From positions 5,377,501 through 5,441,500 of the forward strand of contig JALDNG010000016.1 in NCBI GenBank assembly GCA_024349245.1: a stretch of DNA of 64,000 bases. Direction: 5' to 3'. This document shows positions 35,201-47,672 of this stretch, piece after piece. The position numbers and the translations under genes are program-made. Each line of letters opens with the position of its first letter. The first letter of the stretch is position 1. The notes beneath the pieces were generated by a model. The model was not told the DNA's origin. It did not search any database and worked only from the letters and a program-made list of their open reading frames with translations. Origin of the DNA: Neodontobutis hainanensis (taxonomy: Eukaryota > Chordata > Actinopteri > Gobiiformes > Odontobutidae).

Positions 35201-38200
35201 ATTACTGCTGAGATTTTTTTACACATCAATTGAAAGTGTATTTGGAAATTATACTTCATATGTTAATCCAAAGCTGTTTATCAAAAACCAAAAATCACCA
35301 AAGGTTGTATTTTACTTACCATTGACAGTAATGAAAAGTTTGTTGACTTTTTTTAGGAAACTCACTCCTCTTAACAGAGTATAGTGCAGGAAGTACAGTG
35401 CACTGAGCTGATCAGATCAATAGCGCCTTCCACACACCTCTCTGTTTTAATCTGCTGCTGACACCAGCGACTGACATCAAGCACTTGAAACGTATGTCTA
35501 TTGATAATGTACAGAGAAGGAAGAAGGGTATATAATCAAGGCGAGGGAAAGTTTAATGCAGATCAGAGAAGAGCCTCAGAGGGCCTCAAGGGAAGGACAT
35601 GAGAGAACAAAGATATAAGATAGTATACTGCTCTCAAAGATTACACATACAGGTTTTTTAAGAGTAGATGTTGAAAATACATGACCAAAACGGGAAGTTT
35701 GTGGTCATTTTACTGGGAAATAACTGAAACAGAATCAGCAAACGTTCATCAACTTGGCGGCATACTGAGGAAACGACTGAGTGATAATGCCTTCTTTGTG
35801 CTGCAGATTTCAGCAAGCCGAATTCTCTCATTGTCTGTCTATTGTATGATCTCTCCAGCCTGATCCATTTGGGTATACATTTTTGGCCTAAATATGTCAT
35901 TTACTCTCCCAGTACTGAATTCTTATTACAGTCTTCTTTTCTGTCTTCTTTACAATACTTTTTCAAGACGAGTGTGCTGTGGGACAGACTGTCATCAAGG
36001 GAAGTCACGAGTTTCAGATAAAACTGTTCAAAACCCAACAGTCAACTTTGTTAAATTTACTTTGTTCAAAAAGTGTCATGGGAGGTTTGGTAACAAGAAG
36101 AGGGGACAGCTCAGTTACATACATATATGAATAAAATGTATTGTAGCATGGCAGTAGGGGCCGAGGGCGACAATAATCAAGCAGATTTTAACTTTTTTTA
36201 TATTCGGAGGTGTCTCTAATAAAGCTACACTATTTCACTTTTCTGGATTTGACCCAAAAAGGCCTTTGTCTGCAACTGCACTGCTAAAGAAAAAAGAAAG
36301 GCATATGAACGTAGGATCCAAGGTAAAGATGGATTATTCTTCATCCGAGGAACATTTTGAACTTTGAAAAAGAGATGGTAGCATTCAAAGTTACATAGTG
36401 GAGTATTCAGCAAACTGAATGTGCTTTGAAAAAAATATTGTTTAAGAACCATTAAAATTATTTTAAAGCTTTATAGCACATTTTAATTATTTTATTTATT
36501 TTACTGACATGTATTTTCTGGTAAAAAAGTATGTTCCATGGTGTTACTATAACCTGTTACAATCTCAAACCCCCAGACAGCTTAGAACGCAAAATCTTTA
36601 TGAACAGAAAATCTTTAGACCTCAGCCTCGGCAACATATTGCTTTTAAATGTTTTAAATGTAAAATGGGAATAGATCGTAATGGCTCTTTTTTGCTGCTC
36701 CTTCTTGTGTATTTAGATAATTTATACAATGTTTATGATATAGTATAAATCTTTAATTGACTGAATGTAAAACAGCTGTTTATCATATCTACAACATTAG
36801 AAAGTATCCCCCTGGTGGTTTAACATTCTGATGATACAATAAAATAGAGCAAAGAGCATTTGAAGCAAAGAAAGATCTGCTCTGTTAAATTGCACACACC
36901 ACAGAGGCACCACGGTCTCATCATCACAGTGAATTTAGATGCTATCTCCACTGCCAAATATCCACACATTCGAAATCCAAAATACGACCGGGGGCAATGA
37001 TGGGAAGCTGCTGAGCAGATAATAGGGTATCAGTCAGTGCTGAAGTACCTCTGTCTTTTGCTGATGAGGTTCAATGATGAGTAGACTTCAGGTGCAGCAA
37101 GTTTTAAGGGATTAGAGAGTGAGATATTTCTCTTACTTTAATAATTGGACACAGTCATAAAGTGTACATTTTTCCACAAGAGGATTTGCACATTGAAAAC
37201 TTTTTGCCAGTGTACTTATAATAAATTGCTGCAAAGTGTTAAAGCATGTTCCTCCAATGATGAGTAATGAACTGTTAATGAGCATATTCCTGAAAGTGAT
37301 ACTGTGGCGGACATAGACATACTCCTACTTACTAATTATGCCTGGAGTCATCCAAAGTCTTCTTAGTTGGTCATTGCTACATCACTCACTCACATAAAAG
37401 GCCTTTCCTAAACACTAATTGGTCCGGGCCACACTGTGAAGGACGCCTCACATGACACTTTGGCTAATGGCATAGTCCGTTCTGCTGAGAAGCAAAGACT
37501 AATACAAGACACACAGACACAAAATGCACTAATGAAGGAACATGGATCATGGTAAATGTGTCAAAAGGACTAAACTTTACCAAAATGTTGATTACACAGA
37601 TGAACCATTATAAGAGGATGTATGATAGAAATGTTTTGAGATTAAAAATTTGGTTTGTCTGTGGATATGTCAACCTCTTAATTGACATTTAAACGATATG
37701 CAGCTCTAGAAATGGATGTGTTGTGACAATAAATTTAAATCTCTGTTTTCCAGAAGCAAGCCCCCTGCCCCACAGTCGCACTCACTCCACATGAACTACA
37801 GAAAGCCTTCACCAAACCACAGACTCTTACTGGTTTACATTTCAATCAATACTATGACTAATTACTGAGTTATTTGAGGTGACCTTTACAAGGCCAATGT
37901 CTTTCTCAGATGTACCAAAAGTGGCTCAGTAGAAATAACCATTTTAGGTCCATAGTATTGACATTCCTGAGAATACAAACTGAGCACTGTAAGACCAGAA
38001 GCACACAATCTTGAATAAAGGCTTAGGACACAGCGCTGTCCTATAGCTGTTCAGTGTACGGTGTTGAATTGCAATCTGGACTTTTACCTTCAGATGTCAC
38101 CACAGAAGGTCAAAAACTACAGCCCTCACCTTTAATTCATGCTACGTCTAGTCAAATACAACAAGCTTTCAATGGCTAAATCTAGTAAAATTGTATTTAT

Positions 38201-41200
38201 CTTATGTTGTCTAAGTCAGAACCGATCACTTCTATCATGTGCTCATTCAGATTCAGCGCTGGTGTCGTAGGTCATTATCTTCCATGTCCTGCAGGCTTTG
38301 TGCTCTATTGAATATACACTGTGAGGCTGATGAATGGGCCCGTCCTGCTGTGTCTTGTCCCTTCCACTAAGTCTGACCAATCGACAAAAGCACAAGCACG
38401 TCTTAAATCCGTCCTCCTATATCTCCTCCTATAGTTATCCATTTCCTTTTCTTTAGAAGCTGCTCTCTCTGCTTGATTCAAATTGTCCTTGTTCTTTTAG
38501 GACTGATAACCTGCCAATCACTTCATTGCAATCTCTGTTCTCTGCCACATCTGAGAAGGATGACAAATGCCACTGAAAGACTTTTTCACCTCATTATTCT
38601 CGTCGCATTTTTACCTTCTGCCGGTTTTCCATTAATTCAAGAGACAGCATCAGAGCAGTTAGTGGTCCTGTGTGGAGTTAGCAGGTTCTCCCTGTGTCTG
38701 CGTAGGTTTCTTCCACTGAAAATGTTGCACACACTTGGCACAGCTTGCTCAAACGTTCACAGTGCTGGTCGAGCACATGAAAGGTTGCATTTGTGAAAAA
38801 CACTGGGTAAACAAATACAGTCAGCAGCAACATTATTACTTTACATTTCCGTGCTTTCTTGTGTGCTCTCTCTGTTTATAGTCACTCTAATATTATCTCA
38901 TACAGTTGGGGGTTAACTGCTTCAGGCAGAAGCCGGGCTAAATGACCCTATTATTTATTAAAACAGTGGAGGTCTCACAAGGACACTTCTCTGAGCTGGG
39001 AACAGAGCAGCAGATTCCATAAAGACACATTTGACGCTGTAGCCTTATGGAATAGACATTACGTGTATGTATTTCACTTTTCTATACCAATAAAAAACTA
39101 CTGTTCCTAAAAACATTTTTGCTTAGATCGCAATTTGTGATGCAACAAATTTTCCCTTATCCTTCCCAGCAGTCATAGCAGAGCAGGCAGCTGCACAGCT
39201 TGCTGAGCTGTTAGGTTAGGGGGTATGTGTTTCCTGTCCTTGGCTTATCGCATGCTAGCAGCATTATTTGGAATAATGAGTAGATCAGCATAATGTAGCT
39301 TATCTGCATCAGTTTCACCCTTTGTGGTTGTGTTGTGTTTGTAAACTTTTGTAAATTTACATTCTGGTAAACATTCAGCATAAACTAAGAAAAAATTACC
39401 TCAAAGTCAAAAGGACAGCGTTGTCAGATGTACTTTCCCTCCTTTTCTTCTCTAGGAGCAAACTACAGGGGCAGAAATGTGTGTATCTTGCCAGTTCCAG
39501 TCCTGACACTTAGGTTTATTCTTAGAAATCAGGCTGCTGGAGGGTACAAGAACCTGCAGGGATGGTGGCCACACACACCACACACACCGGGCTCGATGCT
39601 GGCTGTCACATCCCTGCTTCTTGTTTTAACAGAGTTGACCATAACTTCATAAAACACAGTCACCCCAGATGAACTTGCAAAAAATGCTAATATGTTTTAT
39701 ATTTCTTTGTAATCTTTGGTTCATGCATTTTACTGTTTATGCAAAGGTGTATACCACACAATAACCAAGGAGATATCATGAGTGAGATGCACAGAGACTA
39801 ACACAATACCAAAAAGTGAGACTGAGTCATAATACAATATGCAACACACACAAAAAGACATCAGTTACAGTTCCTAAATTGAAGCACAAATACAACTTCA
39901 CCAAGTTGTGATGGATTTACTTTGTGAATGTAGTTATCAGTTATACAACTGACTTGATTTAAAAACCATGAATTCTCTGTTTCCAAGACTGAAAGAAGAC
40001 GGGGAAGAGTATGTTTGATTGTGCCAAGACCTTAAAAAAGTTGTGTTAGGAAAGGCTCCAAAACCAAGACAGGCCTTTAATACCATTTCAAGAAACAGAG
40101 TTAGAAAGTGAATAGGAAAAACACGGGTTGGGAGAAAGTTCAGACCTCGAGTGAGACCGTCGTACCAAAGATTTATGTTAGCCACATAACTTATTACAGA
40201 TGAAGTGCATGAGCCTGAGCTGGAAGTGAAGCATACATTATTCATTAGCCTCGACACTCCCCTGTCCTCCCTGAACTTTGTGTTGATTTGTCTCTCACAG
40301 GCCCTTCATTCACAGGTCATTTGTCTTTAACTACCTCCCAGAAGTTTCCACCATTGCACAGCTCACCTTTTTTCTTTATTATGTCACTACACAGAATACA
40401 TGCACAAGCCCTTTTGTATTATCATAAGAAACCGTTTTAATGCCAACTGTGCATACATGTAAGTGTATTTTTACATTGTGTTTTTGGTTATGAATATGTT
40501 TGGTCTGTAATTAGGTTGTTTTGATGGTACACTGATATTTAAATGATACACTCAAGTCAGTCCAAGTGCAGTTGCAGTCAGTACTTTTGTAAAGCAACAG
40601 CTGCCAAAACTGTGTCACTAAGGTCAAAACTAGGGACATCGATACCCGCCGGCTGATAATTTAACTTTATGTAAATCCATGTATGAAAACCAGCCTGGGC
40701 CTATTTCAGACGGTCTTCCATGTCACATGATTATCTGACATCTATAGATCAGATGTCAGAATCAAAAGGCTCACAGCTCAGCCTCAGTCAAGCAAGTGAG
40801 CGCAGCAGAAGCATGGATAGTAAAGGAACACCGTGTGGTTCTATTGTTCACCCACAACCGTATTGAAAAGCTAAAAATCTTAGTTGCATTTCTTTAGTAT
40901 TGATGTTCATGAGTTTAATTCATATTTCATATTGTCCTTGCAATAAAGTTATTAGTGAACACTATGCAATCATGTGATTTTCTTTTAAAGCGGCAAAAAG
41001 TATTGATATTAAAGAAAAAACTATAAACTAATGGCATTGTATTGAAAAAAAAAAAACATTGGTATTGCCAATTCTAAGTCAAAACATTTTCTGGAATGCA
41101 CAAAGAACACACCTCTAGACACACACATAAAGCTGGCAGACCAAAGCAAACAGTAACTGTGTTGCTTTAAATTGATTTTAGAATCAGCCTTGTGATACAC

Positions 41201-42429
41201 CGTATAATCACAATCTCACAGAAACAATGTACTTTAATGTAAGCATTCTCGAATACTTCTAATAAATATCTTTGGTGCTGTTTTGATAATGTCAAGCAAT
41301 TTGCAAAGTCTCACTGAAAAAGTTTGTGTCATATAAGGTTAGTTTCATTCACCGTTAACCTAGCATCATCCAATACTCTGCAGTAAATCACAAGTCTATA
41401 TCCTCTTTGTTTTTAAAAGAAACAAGCTCCCTGCAGAGGTCTCATGCTTAGCGTCCTAATGCTTTTCAGTCTTCAGGCTCTTTTGTCTTTGATCTGTAGA
41501 AGATAATTAAAACATGCATCACACACAACCTACACTCATCCCGGGGCAGTGTGGCCAGTCTGACCAGAGTGTAGTCTACACAGTGTTCGGGCTTGTTTCA
41601 CAGTGGCCCACATCAACAAACCCAGAAGGTTGATGGCATCAGCATAAAGCGGGTCTGACATTACATAAAATGCTTTTATAAGAGTAGCTGCATTACCACA
41701 GATTTCCCGTGAACGTTAATGCTTTAATACATTTTAGTATGTATTATTGATGTGTTGAGTTGTTCTTGTGACTGGAGCTTTCACTGTCAAACAGTACAGT
41801 TTCAAAGGCATGTTTTAATTACAGGTTATTTCAGTCACAGTAGAAAAAGAACAAATACATAAAAACTTTACAAATAACTTGAATTTACTTTATATGGCCA
41901 TCTACATTTTTTTTATTTTATTTTGTGGTATATAAAAAATACCATACAATTTAAGTATTTTCACATTTAAAATATGATTTTCATCACTGAGGTGTGCAAT
42001 CAGATGTGAAAGTCAAAAAATATGTAATAACAACTGTCTGAATGTGAGAGAAGGCAGTAAAACAGCACAAACTATCGTTAACAAGCTGAGATAATGCATT
42101 CGTTTGGTTTGCCAGCATGAGATCGGAGGGATAAGCAAAGTGATTACAGTGACGGAAACCCATGTGGTGTTTGTAGTGTTTGTATCAAGGCACATGTCAG
42201 TCCTTATGTTACCAGGTTAAACTTGGGCAGGTCAAGTTAATGTCAAAGAGGTCAGACACAAAGCAGCCTGGCTTTTTTGATTTTGCTTTGAATAAATAAA
42301 CATGTTCTGCTAAATGTACAGTCTACATTAGCCTACTGTATAAGTAGTTACATGGCTATATTACAGGATTAGTCACTATAATGTTAGAGACAAATATTAC
42401 ATATCAGTCAGATATCTATTCATTGCTTT
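32242..42429. other. Noncoding region, no supported gene
   Basis: AT-rich; no conserved domain or RNA gene recognised. About 38665-38720 contains a short plus-strand fragment of the tRNA-like interspersed repeat (GTGTGGAGTTAGCAGGTTCTCC). A small palindrome CTGACATCT...AGATGTCAG occurs at about 40736-40760. The rest I cannot assign. Confidence 0.5.
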
Positions 42430-43475
42430 TCTTTTGTGTGTATTCTCTAAATTGGAAGAGAGAAGTAGCACATTTTTATTTTTTTGGGACAGCTGTTCCA
42501 CAGATTAACTCCTTTGTTTGATAAACACTTTCTCTTCATATTTGTTCTTAATGTGTGTTTTTTTATATAACCGCCCCCTGAGATCATAATTTGTGTCTTG
42601 ATGCATAAACATGGCCTGTATGGTCTGTTGCCTAACTTTAATCATAAGTTTTGCAGTATTCAATTCTACTATGTTTATATGTATGTACTATGTGCTACTT
42701 TATGTTTTTAGATTAATGAACAGTGGGTTTTTTGGTTGGTTGTAAGTTGAATGGGTTCTTATTGCCTTTTTAGTAACAGAAATATCGGATTGGTATTAGT
42801 TTTATATGTATTTCCCCATATCTCTGTGCACTATGTTAAATAAAGTGTGATGAGAGTGCTATACAATACATATAATTCATTTTTAACCAAAATAGATTTT
42901 AACTTGTGCAGTTTTGCAATTGATTTTGACATTTTTATTTGTACATTTTGACAAGTGATATGTCAATATATGATCAATGAGTACCCCAAGAAAATTTATT
43001 TCTAGTACACTTCCCCAATTTCACGTCATTAATCATAATTTTAATGTTATTCTGTATTTTTTTATTACTAAATACCATACATTTAATTTTACTTAAATTC
43101 AAAAATAACTTGTTAATGTCAAACCATTTTTTATGCTTGTGTGGATCTCTCTCCAGTGTTTGCTAACTGCTCAAGATCTAGTCCAGAGCAATACACAGTA
43201 TGTATCCTCGGCAAAAATAACCAACTTAAACAAATCAGATACTTCACAGTCATTTATATAAAAACTAGAAGAAATAATTTTAACACTGAGCCTTGCAGCA
43301 CTCCACATTTAAATCTCAACGTATCGGCCTTGACCCCATTCATCTGTACGTACTGAAACCTATCTGTTAAGTTTGTAACCATGAGTATGTTCTTCTCCTA
43401 AAACCATAACTTTCCAACTTGTTTAAAAAGATTTTATAATCTATTGTATCAAAAGCTTTTTTTTAAGTAAAAAAC
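42430..43475 (-). pseudogene. LINE reverse-transcriptase relic
   Basis: On the minus strand the sequence encodes broken pieces of a non-LTR reverse transcriptase. FDTIDYKIFLNKLESYGFRR lies near 43400-43460, a CGVLQGS-like palm piece near 43290, and IFAEDT (a decayed FADD active-site motif, A-D-D changed to A-E-D) near 43205-43225. Further down are LEQLANTLE and WFDINKLFLNLSK. C-terminal segments continue to about 42430. Frameshifts and stops interrupt it throughout, so it is inactive. The clade is not certain; it could be L2 or another CR1-group LINE, and it differs from the relic at 235-925. Confidence 0.75.
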
Positions 43476-45468
43476 AAAAAACAAAACACAATTTATTTTT
43501 TCTTATCAGTTGCCACTGTTATCGTTTCAACAAGATTGAGAACAGCCATTTAAGTCCAATTTGTTTTGAAGCCATATTTGTAATTTCTTAATATCAAGCC
43601 TTTAAACAAATATGTATTTGTGTATTTGTATATTTATGCAACCTGTATTTAAGTCATAAAGCATGTCAGTAATGCAATGTCTTGCAATAATCCTTGTCCC
43701 GGGACAGGAAAGTTACATTGGACGTGTCTGTCCAGGTGAGGGGACTGTGTGAGATAAGACATGATTCTACCAATCTCATTTTGAATTTGGGCTAAAAGTT
43801 ATGTAGTGCTACTTTAAGAATAAATAAAAAAAGAAAAGGTTACTTTCTTTAATGCAAGCAATATTTTATTATATATATATCACATATGTCTACTAACTGC
43901 AGCTGATTAAATAAAGCAAACTGATACATTTACAGTGTGGTCTCTTATCTATAGATTTATGCCATAAAAGTGATCAAATTTACAACTGAAATAGTATTGT
44001 TTAAAATGTCTGTATTTCTACTTTGAAAATATTTGAACACAGAAGCTACTGCAAAATCTTTCATTATACTTCAATAACATTTTTATACACTTCTCCGGGA
44101 CTGGCACAGCTGCAGCAAACTGCCTGCTTAAAAAATAAACTTCTTTACAATAAAGTTCATTACAGTGTTATGTATCAGATTTCAATGCTAAGCTGCAAAA
44201 CTTAGCATTTATTTATGAGAAAATGTTTTTTGCTTCAAGCAAATTGTTGGCGGAGGAGGTAAGAGGACCTCCCACTGACAGAGCGTCTGGCAATGTATAA
44301 AAAACTCAACCCTGGTTTTCAAGACAGACTCCAAATGAAGTAAAGGGTGAATGAGTGATTGGTAGAGAGATAAACCTGCAGATGTGAATTAACTGCCAGG
44401 AAGTGGTCCCAATATTATAGCAACCTTCAGCTGTGAGCAAAACTCCATTCCTCCAGACCTTGTTCTATTATTGAATCGTTTTTTCCATCTTTTTCTTAAT
44501 CATCTTTCCGTCATTCATTCCTCTGGCTTCACTTCTATTTCTGTCTCTAATTTCTGTTTCTCCTTCTACAGACTACTGCAACAACACTGCATTTGCCATC
44601 TGTGTCTGTTTATCAAGACATCAGGCTCTTAAAAAGCAGGAGGGTTGGAGAGGTTAAATAATACTTGCATTTATTGATTGAGTAGTTGATGAGAGTGGGT
44701 TTGCTGTCTGGAAGATTTGTTTAACTTCCAGTTCCAGTCCTGTCCCAGAGCACCATCACAGCTTCCTGCACCCATTCCTCCTTCCCGTCTAGTCATTTGT
44801 CTATCCCTGTGCACGCATGAGTGTGTTATTCATCTCGCCCATTCATCAGTTTGTCCAGTCAGCCATTTATTCCTTTATCTTTGCGTAAGTCAACCAACTA
44901 CATTCTGAAGGCTTTAGGTAATATCCCACTCTCACTATTACATATCTCTCCAGCCTGTGTAAAATGTCACAAAGTCTTTTCTTTGTGAAAGATTCCATTT
45001 TATTCCACCTAATACCCTTTCTTTGTGCTTTGGCTCTGTCCCTTTCTTATTCCTTTCCATCAGCAAATGCATCTTTCTAATCATGACAGGGTTGGGAGTT
45101 GAATGTTTTTTTTTTTTTTAAGTAATTCATTCTCTTTTCAGTTCTATCCTATCCTTTGTTCCCTAAAGATATCGCCTTGTGTAAGGCATTGTGCACTTAA
45201 ATAATATCCACAGTAAATCATTTTAAACCTTAGAAGAAAGCTATGATTTACATTTCATTCTGTCTTGCAGAAAGAGCGTTGCTTAAATGCAATGAGCTCG
45301 GTACACAAACCTGTTTGTCACAGATCCAAAGTGGTTGTTTATTTGTATTCCATTGGTTATATATACTTCTTGATGGTTTAGCCAAGTGCCAGTATTGTCA
45401 TCCTCTTTGAAGATGAGAGCATTTCATAACATCTCATTTGCAGGAAATTTGTTTTTCAGAAATACACT
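43476..45468. other. Noncoding region, no supported gene
   Basis: AT-rich, no gene or intact element recognised. It ends at the left target duplication of the hAT element. Confidence 0.45.
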
Positions 45469-45764
45469 GTTGTTACCAGGGGCGCCAGAAGGATTGCAAA
45501 ATTTAAGGGGATTAGCTCCCAGCAAAAAAATGACAAATACATAGCTGTAAATTGTGTTTATTTGATTATTTGATTAGGTTTTGTGTGATTTTAGGATTAT
45601 AGCTTCAATAAACTATAGGCAGAGATTAACAGTAAGCATTGTAACAGTGTTTCATTGGGAAAACTTGCCCCTGTACAATTTTACCTGAGGTGCAATTTCC
45701 AGTGCATTTTAAGAAATTTAGTAAATACTGTATATATATTTTTAAACTTTGTTTGTCTTTAGGG

Positions 45765-46135
45765 TGCACATGGCTAGCGGTTAGCACTCCTGCCTCACAG
45801 CAAGAAGGTCGTGAGGTCAAACCCGGCCGAATCAAACATTCTCGGCCGACTCCGGTCTTTCTGTGAGGAGTCTGCATGTCCTCCACGTGTTACCGCAGGT
45901 TTTCTCCGGGTACTCCGGCTTCCGCCTACTGTCAAGATTGGCATTTATAGTGTCCCTAGTGAATGAATGTGAGAGTGAATGGTTGCCTGTCACTGTTTGT
46001 CTCAAAATGTTAGCCCTGCGACTAACTGGTCATTGTCCAGGGTGTACCCCGCCTCAGGCCCAAAGCTGATGGGATAGGCTCCAGTCACCCGCGACCCCTA
46101 ATGAGACTAAGTGGTAGAAAAAATTTTATGTTTAT
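45765..46135 (+). mobile_element. tRNA-like teleost interspersed repeat, near full length
   Basis: It begins TAGCGGTTAGCACTCCTGCC with AAGGTCGTGAGGTCAAACCC as the B-box-like part. It continues through TCTCCGGGTACTCCGGCTTC, GTGAATGGTTGCCTGTCAC and GGGATAGGCTCCAGTCACCC, and ends AAGTGGTAGAAAA. I recognise this as a repeat widely dispersed in fish genomes but cannot name the exact family. It lies inside the hAT element. Confidence 0.75.
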
Positions 46136-46144
46136 CTAAGAAAG

Positions 46145-46208
46145 TCCCACCACAGACTCAAGGAGAATGTGCAAATTCCATACAGCTAGACCATGCCCTG
46201 GATGGAAA
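46145..46208 (-). repeat. Fragment of the tRNA-like repeat, inverted
   Basis: On the minus strand it reads TCCATCCAGGGCATGG, then GAATTTGCACATTCTCC and GAGTCTGTGGTGGG. It matches the early part of the neighbouring copy in opposite orientation. Confidence 0.5.
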
Positions 46209-47672
46209 GTATATTTAGTTTTGGGGCTGGAACTGGACAGAGTCAGCGGCACACTGAGCCCCTTCATGTATAGGGCTTTGAAATGACAGCGCCGTGGTGG
46301 CTGACAGGAATGCTATAATACAATAGGGAAGATTTATGAATAATTTTGTCTACATTGTTCTTATTGTTAATTCAGTCGCATTGTTCAATAGTTTTGTACC
46401 TAAATCTGAATGGTGTTCTGTTTTTTTTTGTGGTTTATTAGGATGCGTAGAAGCAGTGAGTCAGACTTATTTATGGATAATACTGATAAGCATGGCTCGT
46501 CAGAAGTGATTCTTACATTATGAGACTTCAGCGTGAGCTGTGGCTGTGACAGCAGCTCTTGTTATTACTGGCAGCTTGTTAATAAACACGTTAAGGTTTT
46601 CATGTTGGTTGTTACGTGCCTGTGAGTACACACTATATTTTCAAGGTACCACTTCCTTTTACTTCTTCGGCTCCTCTACAGCATCTCAATCTGAACCAGG
46701 TTTACTCATCACAAAGCACCAAATTATGCTGCACAAGGAAGAAAAACAACTGCACACACTTTGTTCTATTTAAAACATGGTTTATATTTACATGCTCTGT
46801 GTTTATGAGCTCTATTTCTGAAGGGGGCTACTTTTCATTCGTCCACAAGAAAGAGACTGAAGCACTCAGACTACACACACATACCTTAAACTGCAATGAG
46901 AGCGTTTACCGTTGACTTAATCTTTTAATGTAGCATCCATAGACCTTTTAATGTGGGCTTTAGTTGGTCTCGTAGGCTGTGGCTGACCATGTCTCGGACG
47001 TATCCTAAGGCACAAGAGGCATGGCACACTCTGGCACACCGAGCCTATGACACCTGCAGCTCACAGCCCGCTGTCCTCCGCTCAGACACAGCGTGAAGCA
47101 AACAGGACGTCTGTAACAAATATTTACCGTGCACAGGCCACAGACACTTGTTGTGTGGGAGTTTGCTCAGTTTGGCCGCTGTTTAACTCCGTGGCACCTT
47201 GTGACAGCTCGCAACTGATTTGGCGCTACAAACATAAGTCAATCAAAATTGTAGACAAAGCCACAAGGCTACACAGATTAACCATGTCGGTCCAGCAGGA
47301 GAAAGAGGGGGGAGGAATCCGCCACAGCGCAGACACGACACGTCCAGAGAAACTGAGTGACTGTACTAAAAACTGCAAAAAGAGCGTGGGTGTTGAACCA
47401 TCTCACTGGGAGAAGTGTGGTTGTTAAAACACATCCCCCACTGGTGCGACGCACATGCAGGCCGGGTTCCAGTATAAACCTGGACTGGATTTACATATTT
47501 ACAAACATAGGGTTTTCTCAGTGTTTGAGCAGAATGGATTTAGGTCAGAGCTTTTCTAACTATAGAGAACTTACACTGTAAGGAAGGGGGGAGTTTGAGG
47601 TGGGGGCCTCGAGAACATTTTTGGGGGCTTGAGCCCTTCTAAAATAGACCTAACAACGCCCCTGGTTGTTAC

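Larger units (their letters stand above)
45477..47664. mobile_element. hAT-type DNA transposon, non-autonomous, 2,188 bp
   Basis: The left end is CAGGGGCGCCAGAAGG and the right end, reverse-complemented, CAGGGGCGTTGTTAGGTC, so the terminal 8 bases are perfect inverted repeats. It is flanked by a perfect 8-bp target duplication, GTTGTTAC (45469-45476 and 47665-47672), the hAT hallmark. The subterminal text (GGGGATTAGCTCCCAGC at left, GGGGGCTTGAGCCC at right) also fits fish hAT elements. No transposase frame is recognisable inside. The interior instead carries two tRNA-like repeat copies (45765-46135 plus, 46145-46208 minus), so it was a target for later insertions or captured them. Confidence 0.85.
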
